From Sediminispirochaeta sp964394395 (lineage in GTDB: Bacteria; Spirochaetota; Spirochaetia; DSM-16054; Sediminispirochaetaceae), in contig CAYMWV010000010.1 in assembly GCA_964394395.1 (NCBI GenBank), forward strand, positions 1 through 48,769: a stretch of 48,769 nucleotides of DNA. The letters run 5' to 3'. This document shows positions 24,487-31,606 of the stretch, piece by piece. A program made the translations under genes and the position numbers. The notes beneath the pieces are model-generated. The model did not search any database, had not been told where the DNA came from, and was given only the letters and a program-made list of their open reading frames with translations. Position 1 is the stretch's first letter; each line of letters starts with the position of its first letter.

Positions 24487-26009
24487 CGACGCCGGTCCCC
24501 TGGTGTCCGGCCAGTCTCCCTTTTATAGACCCGATAAAAATAGGAGGTGTTCTCGAACCCAACTTCCGCTGCGATAGTCTCTATCGGCAGATCAGTCTCC
24601 AACAGAAGGGTGTTCGCCCGCTCGATACGTAGTCGGGTAAGAAACCTGGAATAGCTGATGCCAGTCTCGGCCTTGAAGATCCTGCTGAAGTGTCCTGCGC
24701 TCATTGCTGCCATTTCGGCCATTTCGGAAGCGGAAAGTTCACGTTCCGGATGTTCGCGAATGTATCTGAGAACCCGGTTGATTCCACTGCGGTTTGAAAC
24801 GATTCCAGCTTTTTCAGCGGCAGCAAAAAAGAGCTTCAGGGATTCCTTCAGCAGCCTTATGGCGGCGAAAAGTCTGTCGCTCCGGCGCGGAAGGGAAGAT
24901 AGTGGCAGATTCCTGCGGTTTGCCTCACCTTCAATACGCATTTGAAGGGACTCAAAGAACCGTATACAGTCTGCAGGTGCATAATCAGTGCCTGATAGTT
25001 TGCTGCTGATTGACGATGCGGCCCCAAAGGCAGCGTCGTAGTTGAGGAGCGCAAGAGCTGCATCCAGGGCGTACTTTTCCTCCTCCACCTTAAGTGGTTG
25101 GTATTCAAACATTCGCGGGTTGCGTTCAGCTTGGACGAGGCCCGAGTGGCGACTGAAATAGAGATCGCATCGGCGCTCAGAAAGTTCTTTAATAACTTTA
25201 CGCAGGTTTACCAGCTCCCTGAGTTTTCGACTGAGTACGGCGCTGACAATCTCTCCGGTCTCGGCTGATGCTTCTGCAATTAGTTTCTCCAGAGAGTCCG
25301 CCCCGGAACCGGGCCTGTCCGGTATTCTGACAAGGATAATTTGCTCCTCATCCGAACTGGTGATCGGCAGAGACTCCACCCGGGCCGGATCCAGATTTTT
25401 CAGGCGTTGAAGGAAAATCCTTCGGAAAGAGTGGGGGCCTGAACTCTTCGGTTCGAAGCGACTCAGCTCCAGGTTGTCTATCCAGATCTGCAGTACCCGG
25501 AACTCCCCCGCTTCAAACAGAAACCCAGCCGCTTCTATCTTTTCTTTGAATTCTGCTTCTGGGATCTCGTGCTGAAGATAGCTTCGATAGACTCCCTCCA
25601 GCATTAGGAGCGAGGTGTCTGTTCGGCGGTCTCGTAACCGGATGCGTGCCGCCTTGCGGACGCTCCCTAGGAGCTCCTCTTTGGTCAAGGTGATCTTGAC
25701 CAGATAGTCGCTTACCGCCACACTTATAGATTCCCGAGCGTATTCGAAATCCTCATGGCAGGTAAGGACAATCGCCTCAAAATCGGCCCCGATCTCCCTT
25801 GCCCGCCGGATCATGGAAAGACCATCCATCACGGGCATCGATATGTCGCTGACAACAATGTCCGGGTTTCGTTCGCGTATCAGTTCCAGACCCCTGCCAC
25901 CGTCCCGGGCCTGTCCCACGATCTGAAAGCCTTCGCTTTCCCAGGGAATCATATGTCCCAGGGCGCTCAGCATCTCAACATCATCTTCAACCAGTAGCAC
26001 GGATGTCAC
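24483..26009 (-). CDS. YesN-type response regulator with AraC DNA-binding domain
   Basis: A 508-residue regulator. The receiver domain (1-120) has D9/D10, phosphoacceptor D55 in DIVVSDISMPVMDGL and K105 in DYLVKI. The middle 270 residues are a helical linker with no family I can name. The C-terminal 100 residues form the AraC helix-turn-helix pair: ELSASEMAEMAAMSAGHFSRIFKAETGISYSRFLTRLRIERA and PIETIAAEVGFENTSYFYRVYKRETGRTPGDRR. YesN regulators work with YesM kinases to induce polysaccharide transport and degradation genes. The YesM-type gene overlaps its start by 4 nt. Confidence 0.93.
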   Translation of the reverse strand: MTSVLLVEDDVEMLSALGHMIPWESEGFQIVGQARDGGRGLELIRERNPDIVVSDISMPVMDGLSMIRRAREIGADFEAIVLTCHEDFEYARESISVAVSDYLVKITLTKEELLGSVRKAARIRLRDRRTDTSLLMLEGVYRSYLQHEIPEAEFKEKIEAAGFLFEAGEFRVLQIWIDNLELSRFEPKSSGPHSFRRIFLQRLKNLDPARVESLPITSSDEEQIILVRIPDRPGSGADSLEKLIAEASAETGEIVSAVLSRKLRELVNLRKVIKELSERRCDLYFSRHSGLVQAERNPRMFEYQPLKVEEEKYALDAALALLNYDAAFGAASSISSKLSGTDYAPADCIRFFESLQMRIEGEANRRNLPLSSLPRRSDRLFAAIRLLKESLKLFFAAAEKAGIVSNRSGINRVLRYIREHPERELSASEMAEMAAMSAGHFSRIFKAETGISYSRFLTRLRIERANTLLLETDLPIETIAAEVGFENTSYFYRVYKRETGRTPGDRRR

Positions 26010-27778
26010 ATCGACTCTCCTGTTGGATAGAACCGGGGGAGGCGAAGGACCACCCTTGTACCTTCTCCCGGGGTGCTCTCTATCTCCAGTCCATATTCTT
26101 CACCGAAGAAGAGTCGGATACGTTCGGAGATATTCTCTATTCCTATACTTGAGAAGCGAATCTCTTTATCGCTCTCCTCTCGGGCTTGGGCTGGATCGAA
26201 GCCCTCTCCATTATCGATAACATGAATCAGCACCGTGTCGCCCTGGAGTTCTCCCCGTATCGTCAGTTTGCTTTCGCTTATACAATTCTTGAATCCATGA
26301 ATAACTGCATTCTCAGCCAGGGGTTGGAGCAGGAGCTTGGGGATGGGGGTATCAAGCAGAGGCTCTTTGATATCAAACTCTACTTTGAACTCCGCAGCCA
26401 GGCGGGAGCGGATGATTGAGAGGTAGTGCTCTACAAGCTCCAGCTCCTCCCGCAGGGTGATAAGGGGCTCTTTGTGGGTAATTGTCATTCGCAGTAGTTG
26501 GCCCAGGGATCGAACCACCTGGGAGACTTTCTCTTTGTTGTCGTTAAAGGCGGCCCATCGGATAGTATTCAGGGTGTTAAACAGAAAGTGGGGACTGATC
26601 TGGGCTTGCAGGGCCTCCAGTTCCGCTTCCCGCTTGAGTGCTTCCTTGCGGCTGTTCTCCCGCATCAATTCTCCCAGGTCGGATTTCATCTCATGAAAGG
26701 TGTTTTCTAGCATTCCTATTTCATCCCGTCGATTACCCCGGTGGGGACGATCTTCCTTGAAAAAGTGCTCGACATTCTTCATTTCAGCTGAAAGATCAGC
26801 GATTGGGCGGGTAATACTCCGGGAGATCCAGAACGCAACGATGATAAAGATAGTGATAAAGAGCAGATTTATCAGCAACAGCCTGCGGCGTACTATGCGG
26901 ATCTCTCCCACCACATAATCCATCGGAATAAGATAGACAAGATCCCAAATGCCGATGTTGAGGGAGCTACGGAATACAAAATGTTTCTTCCCTCCATACA
27001 GAACCCCCCGATGGACCCCTTCTTCAACAGGCGCAAGAGGAAGGGGCGTGTTGTAGGCTGAATCTGCGAAGGCTCCAGGGCTAGCTCCCACAATATGCTC
27101 ATTGTTATCTAACAACAGATAGATCGATGGCGAGGAGACCCTCATTTCATGTTCCAGGACACGCCGTGGTAGAGAGATTAGTAGAAAAGCGGTGCGCTCT
27201 GCAGCCGGATCGAGGGTAATCTGCTTCAGTACGGTGAACGTGAACTTTTCCTCTGAATCATAGAGGTCCATAATTGAAGTGCTTCCCAGCCAATGGAGAC
27301 GCAGGTTCTCGTAGACATCGGGGCGCCATTCAAGGACCTCCTGTATCTCATCAGGAAGGTCATGATGTTGGTAGTAGTTGGTGTAGAGCCGCTTGTCGCT
27401 TGTCAACAGGGTCAAAAAACTATCCTTCCGGATAACTGTGTTCTCGATTCCGTCAAACAGGGCCTCGATGTAGGATGCCTGCAGAAACCGATCGCGAGAG
27501 GATGTAGGGGGATCCCGGACTATCTGCTTCAACTCACCAGAGCCATCAATAAACAAAGCTGCTGAGCTCATTCTCTCCAGTAGTTCGTCGATGTTGCGGT
27601 GCACCAGTTGAAAACTGCTCTCAGCCGCCGTGTAGACCCGCTCAATCATGGTTCTCTCAATTTCGGCCTGCGATACGATAAAACTGATTGAGAGGGGTAG
27701 AATAATAATAAAGATAAAGGCGCCGAGAAGACGATTGAGGATTGAGAATCGTGATGTCAGGTTATGAAGTAAGCTCAT
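26006..27778 (-). CDS. YesM-type sensor histidine kinase
   Basis: A 590-residue membrane kinase from the ATG at 27778 (MSLLHNLTSRFSILNRLL). One N-terminal membrane helix, an extracellular sensor of about 260 residues, a second helix (LLLINLLFITIFIIVAFWI) leading into a HAMP domain, then the His_kinase domain LQAQISPHFLFNTLNTIRW with the phosphorylated His, and an HATPase_c domain with PLAENAVIHGF and DNGEGF. It partners the adjacent YesN regulator. The sensor should detect an extracellular sugar or a loaded binding protein. AGAGGGA lies about twelve bases before the ATG, a loose Shine-Dalgarno. Confidence 0.93.
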   Translation of the reverse strand: MSLLHNLTSRFSILNRLLGAFIFIIILPLSISFIVSQAEIERTMIERVYTAAESSFQLVHRNIDELLERMSSAALFIDGSGELKQIVRDPPTSSRDRFLQASYIEALFDGIENTVIRKDSFLTLLTSDKRLYTNYYQHHDLPDEIQEVLEWRPDVYENLRLHWLGSTSIMDLYDSEEKFTFTVLKQITLDPAAERTAFLLISLPRRVLEHEMRVSSPSIYLLLDNNEHIVGASPGAFADSAYNTPLPLAPVEEGVHRGVLYGGKKHFVFRSSLNIGIWDLVYLIPMDYVVGEIRIVRRRLLLINLLFITIFIIVAFWISRSITRPIADLSAEMKNVEHFFKEDRPHRGNRRDEIGMLENTFHEMKSDLGELMRENSRKEALKREAELEALQAQISPHFLFNTLNTIRWAAFNDNKEKVSQVVRSLGQLLRMTITHKEPLITLREELELVEHYLSIIRSRLAAEFKVEFDIKEPLLDTPIPKLLLQPLAENAVIHGFKNCISESKLTIRGELQGDTVLIHVIDNGEGFDPAQAREESDKEIRFSSIGIENISERIRLFFGEEYGLEIESTPGEGTRVVLRLPRFYPTGESM

Positions 27779-27819
27779 ATAATTAGGAATCCCTCTGCCA
27801 CAGTGATAAAGCACCCTTG

Positions 27820-27825
27820 AGTATA
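27820..27825 (-). promoter_or_regulatory. possible -10 box of the yesM/yesN operon
   Basis: TATACT on the minus strand, giving a leader of about 35 bases before the ATG at 27778. No good -35 is present and the call rests on the hexamer alone. The surrounding 27779-27920 holds an imperfect inverted repeat (GATCT...AGATC, with TTCGAA inside) and no gene. Confidence 0.3.
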
Positions 27826-27920
27826 TTGGTTTCTACTTGATCTCCGGAATTCGAAACCGGAAGTAAGATCTCTGATACGAGGTGCGTCCGAATATGGCGA
27901 ATTGCCCACGTGAGGTAAAC

Positions 27921-28001
27921 TCATAGGCCACTTTCCCTATTGCAGCTCTGTAGAGAAAAAACTTCCAGCACTATAAAGCAGACTCTAGTGCTCTTCAGCA
28001 T
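27921..28001 (-). CDS. candidate 26-residue leader peptide with internal terminator-like hairpin
   Basis: An ATG at 28001 preceded by GAGGAG at exactly six bases opens a 26-codon frame. The product has a basic start, a hydrophobic core and LQSC at positions 17-20, like a very short lipoprotein signal. Within the frame, AGCACT (27992-27987) pairs with AGTGCT (27972-27967), followed by GGAAG and six T on the coding strand, so a terminator-like hairpin overlaps the coding sequence. A promoter-like TTGAAA-16-TAGACT sits upstream. It could be an attenuator in front of yesM, the degraded start of a lost lipoprotein gene, or the terminator of addA with a chance frame. Confidence 0.35.
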   Translation of the reverse strand: MLKSTRVCFIVLEVFSLQSCNRESGL

Positions 28002-28033
28002 TGATAGCTCCTCATTCTTGCTATTATTGTTGT

Positions 28034-28061
28034 AGTCTATGACTTTCGCAAGGCTTTTCAA
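28034..28061 (-). promoter_or_regulatory. promoter candidate overlapping the addA stop
   Basis: Minus-strand TTGAAA (28061-28056), spacer of 16, TAGACT (28039-28034). It would start a transcript about 25 bases before the 26-codon frame at 28001. The addA stop codon (28060-28058) lies within the -35 region. Confidence 0.4.
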
Positions 28062-31000
28062 GCATTGCAATTTATAATAAGCCGGTCCGGGTCAAATGAG
28101 GCACCCCCGGTATCAAGCTCCACTGCATTGCCACTTCGCAGATACCAGAGAAGGCAGCTGACCGGTTTTCCCGTCAGCGCCTGAGCAGCTTCCCGATAGA
28201 GGGCAAGCTGAACCAGGTGATGGGAGGGGTCCTCTCCCCTGTCGCTTTTGAAATCGATCACCACCGCTTCATCCTCCCGCTCAAGAAGCAGATCGATAGT
28301 CCCATCGATAAAGTAGCCCCCGGCGGTGCGGTATAGAAAGGGGACCTCGCTCACAGACGCTCCCCGCAGGCAGGCAGCCCGGGCCTCTCTTCCCAGGTCG
28401 CTTTTCAGGAAGCCCTGAGCCAATTTCCCGGCGCCCTGCAGAATTGTCTCTCTCCCCTTCTCTCGGAGGTTTTGAAAAACTCCGGGAAGGGGAAGCTCAT
28501 CAAGAGAGAGACCGGGATTTTTAACCCCCATCTCGATCACCTGGTGACAGAGGGTCCCAAAGGCGGTAATCCGCTCTCTATCCCGGAGGAACCGGTCCAC
28601 ATCAAGGCTCTCTACTGCCTCTCCCGCAACTCCTTCAGGCCCAGCCGTTTCCGCTCCGGACGCACCTCTTGATGCGCCATCAGAGACATTTTCAGCCAGG
28701 CTGGCAGCGGAGAGTGCGCTGGGGGTGAAGGTGTCGGAAGAAAAGTCGAATAAGAGGAGCTCCCCGGTTCGGTAAGCCGCTAACAGAGACTCGATATCAG
28801 TATGTCCCGGTTTGGCAGATCCCCGGGAAGCGGGGGGTGGACCGGAGAGGACCGTGTTCTCCACCGGAGGAATTACCTGGAGATACTCCTTTATAGCCGG
28901 ATCGTCCTCCCAATTCTCTGTAGATAGATTGGCGAGTTCGATCCCCTGTAAACCTGCCCCAATCCAGTTGATAAAGGAGAACCGCCCCATCTTCTCCACA
29001 TTCCGGTTATTCCTCCCGTGGTAACCGGAAAAGTAGAGCTGCTCCTCCGCCCTGGTGGCGGCAACATAGAGAAGACGCTTTATCTCAGCTATTTCCTGCT
29101 CCTCCTGGCAGGTTTTGGCAAGCTGATGAAAGTAGTTTCCCTTTCCGCTCTTTCTTCCCCGGGAGGATGATGCCAGGGTAAGCCCGTGTTCAGGGTGGAT
29201 GTAGTACGGTTTTGCTGCCTCATGTTCCCGATGGCCGGTGGTTCCGCATCCGCTTACAAAGACCACTGGAAACTGCAGCCCCTTGGATTTATGGATACTC
29301 ATCATTTTTACCCCCGACTCTTCCAGCCGGCTTATCTCCACATCATCAATCTTCTCAAACTTTCCCAGATTCTCCCTGAGAAAGGCAAGAAAACGGGAGA
29401 GGGGTTCCCCCTTCCGATCATAGCTTCTTGCTATCTCGACCAGGTAGTCGTAATACTCCAGGTAACTGTGGTAGGCCCCCTTGCGGAGCACCGCATAACG
29501 GTATCCCCCCTCAAACCAGAGCTGCCGAAGGAGCTCCGTAGCGGGGACCCGGTCCACCTGCTCTGCAAGGTGATGGTAAAGGTCGCAAAGCCGCCGGTAG
29601 CGATCCTGCTCCGCCCCGGCCGGAAAAATCTCCTCCGGAGGGAGGGAAAAGGGTTTGCGGTGCTCCTTCCGCTCCCGGATGATAAGGCGGCTCATGGAGA
29701 TGTCAGAGAGAGCGCAAAAGGGAGAGCGAAGCAGGGCCGCATAGGCAAGACGATCCTCCGGGTAGAGGAGAAGCTCCAGGATCTGGTAGAAGTCATAAGC
29801 GATCGCCTCCAGGAAGAGGGCCCGGGGGCTCTGCACCGTATAGGGTATTCCCAGTCTGCGAAAGATCCGTTCATAACTGATCTGGCTGCTTCCCGAGCGC
29901 ATCAGGATGGCCATATCATTGAAGTTGAATCTACCCTCCCCCTGCAGGGAGAGAATTTTCCCGGCGATGTACCACGCCTCCGACTCCTCCTGACTCAGCC
30001 AGCCCTCAGGATCCTCCCCTTCGGGGATGTTTCCTCCGTAGGCCTGGTAAAAGAGGGCGATCTTCGGGTCTGATCCCCCATTGGCCCCTCTCTTCTCCAG
30101 ACTCCGAAACCGCGCTTCGAAAGGTTCTTCTGCTGCACCAAAGATGGAGGGAAAGAAGGAGTTGAAAAAATCGATCAGCTCCGGCTCACTTCGGTAATTC
30201 CGGGGCAGTTCGATCTCCCTCCCTCCGGATGAGGCAAGCTCCCGGGAGAGGCGTTTAAAGACCCCCACCTCGGCTCCCCGAAAACGGTAGATTGACTGCT
30301 TCTCATCCCCCACAAAAAAGAGCTTGCCAGGAAGGAGTTCCTCTGCCCGGGGCGCACCCTGCTCCATCCTCTCAGGTCTCTCCGCCAGGAGGAAGAGGAG
30401 CCGCCGCTGCAGGTCGTTATTGTCCTGAAACTCGTCGATCATGATGAAGCGGTAGCGCTCCTTCCAGCGGCGGCGAAACTCCGGATCATCCTCCAGGAGG
30501 CTGACCGCCATGGCCGAAACGTCTCGAAAGGTGACCAGCCCGGCGTTCCGCTTTGCCTTCTCCAGACGATGTCGAAACTGTTCAAGGATATCTCCCAGGC
30601 TGGTCAGAAGAGGCCAATCCTTGACACTCTCCAGGGCTGTGAGCAGTTGGGAATAAAGGGTTCGCCACTGGGCAATGTACTCCTTGCACAGCAGAGCTCC
30701 CGCCTTCTTTGTACTCAGGCCGGATGCCGAGAGAGTGCCGGTTTTCTCCAGGGCAGCTATCATTTTATCCAGGCTTTCTGCAGGGGTTTCTTCACCCCCC
30801 TCCCCCACGAAGCTCCTGGCCCCGGAGGAAAAAAGATCGGGAGACCCTGCGTTGGAAAGCTCAGCATCAGAAGCCCCATTCCCGGGAGCTCCCGTTTTGG
30901 AGAACTCGGGGAGATTGAGATTCTCCATAGCCTCAATTGCTTTCGCCACAGTTTTCCCGTCCGAGGGATCGAGGTCCAGAAACCGGGTTCGCAGCGTCTC

Positions 31001-31579
31001 ACACCCCTCCAGGAGCAGGGAAATTTCTCCCTCAAGAAAGTGGTGCTGCCGGGATAGCTCCTCCTGTATGCTCTCTCCCCCCGGCAGGGTGAAATACTCC
31101 CTGGAAAGGGAAACAAAGAGCTCCTCCAGAACCACTTCAAAACCGAAAAGGTCGATAATCCGCTGGAGAGCCGGATTCTTCCCTTCCCGGAGGATCACAT
31201 CCAGGGCGGCGGAGCGGGCAAGCTCCTCCACCAGAGCATCGTCCTGTTGAAAATCGCGACTGAGACCAAAGTGCTCACATCTGTCCCGGACAATCCGGCC
31301 GCAGAAACTGTCCAGGGTGGAGATGGCTGCCTGATCGTACTGCTCCGCCGCAGAGGGAACCTCCTGGAGAAGTTTCTGATAGATCCGTTCATACATCTCC
31401 GCCGCAGCCTTCCTGGTAAAGGTGAGGGTGAGAATCTGATCAACCTCCGCCTGACGGCTCTTTACCAGATGGACGAAACGGCTGGTCAGGACGGTGGTTT
31501 TTCCCGACCCTGCGCCGGCGGATACTACCGCAGAATCCTCGGTCAATACCGCCCTTTTCTGATCTCTATCAAGCTCCAT
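28058..31579 (-). CDS. addA: AddA/RecB-like helicase-nuclease
   Basis: A 1173-residue UvrD/Rep-type helicase with a C-terminal PD-(D/E)XK nuclease, the AddA subunit that processes double-strand breaks for recombination. Walker A AGAGSGKT at 21-28; ILTLTFTRKAAAEM (motif Ia); FIMIDEFQDNN (Walker B); FVGDEKQSIYRFRGAE (motif III); ELPRNYRS (motif IV); MMSIHKSKGLQFPVVFVSG (motif V); LYVAATRAEEQLYFSG (motif VI). The nuclease core is FIDGTIDLLLEREDEAVVIDFKSDRGED near residue 1110. Two low-complexity insertions occur, near residues 235-275 and near 1000-1030 (ASLAENVSDGASRGASGAET). The start has GGGGAAGGA upstream and lies 28 bases after addB. Confidence 0.92.
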   Translation of the reverse strand: MELDRDQKRAVLTEDSAVVSAGAGSGKTTVLTSRFVHLVKSRQAEVDQILTLTFTRKAAAEMYERIYQKLLQEVPSAAEQYDQAAISTLDSFCGRIVRDRCEHFGLSRDFQQDDALVEELARSAALDVILREGKNPALQRIIDLFGFEVVLEELFVSLSREYFTLPGGESIQEELSRQHHFLEGEISLLLEGCETLRTRFLDLDPSDGKTVAKAIEAMENLNLPEFSKTGAPGNGASDAELSNAGSPDLFSSGARSFVGEGGEETPAESLDKMIAALEKTGTLSASGLSTKKAGALLCKEYIAQWRTLYSQLLTALESVKDWPLLTSLGDILEQFRHRLEKAKRNAGLVTFRDVSAMAVSLLEDDPEFRRRWKERYRFIMIDEFQDNNDLQRRLLFLLAERPERMEQGAPRAEELLPGKLFFVGDEKQSIYRFRGAEVGVFKRLSRELASSGGREIELPRNYRSEPELIDFFNSFFPSIFGAAEEPFEARFRSLEKRGANGGSDPKIALFYQAYGGNIPEGEDPEGWLSQEESEAWYIAGKILSLQGEGRFNFNDMAILMRSGSSQISYERIFRRLGIPYTVQSPRALFLEAIAYDFYQILELLLYPEDRLAYAALLRSPFCALSDISMSRLIIRERKEHRKPFSLPPEEIFPAGAEQDRYRRLCDLYHHLAEQVDRVPATELLRQLWFEGGYRYAVLRKGAYHSYLEYYDYLVEIARSYDRKGEPLSRFLAFLRENLGKFEKIDDVEISRLEESGVKMMSIHKSKGLQFPVVFVSGCGTTGHREHEAAKPYYIHPEHGLTLASSSRGRKSGKGNYFHQLAKTCQEEQEIAEIKRLLYVAATRAEEQLYFSGYHGRNNRNVEKMGRFSFINWIGAGLQGIELANLSTENWEDDPAIKEYLQVIPPVENTVLSGPPPASRGSAKPGHTDIESLLAAYRTGELLLFDFSSDTFTPSALSAASLAENVSDGASRGASGAETAGPEGVAGEAVESLDVDRFLRDRERITAFGTLCHQVIEMGVKNPGLSLDELPLPGVFQNLREKGRETILQGAGKLAQGFLKSDLGREARAACLRGASVSEVPFLYRTAGGYFIDGTIDLLLEREDEAVVIDFKSDRGEDPSHHLVQLALYREAAQALTGKPVSCLLWYLRSGNAVELDTGGASFDPDRLIINCNA

Positions 31580-31606
31580 CGTATCCTTCCCCGTTTTCTC
31601 TATTCC

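Noticed and set aside
29186..30073. 295-codon plus-strand frame opposite addA
   Set aside because: Opposite strand of a gene with all helicase motifs; the product has no coherent domain.
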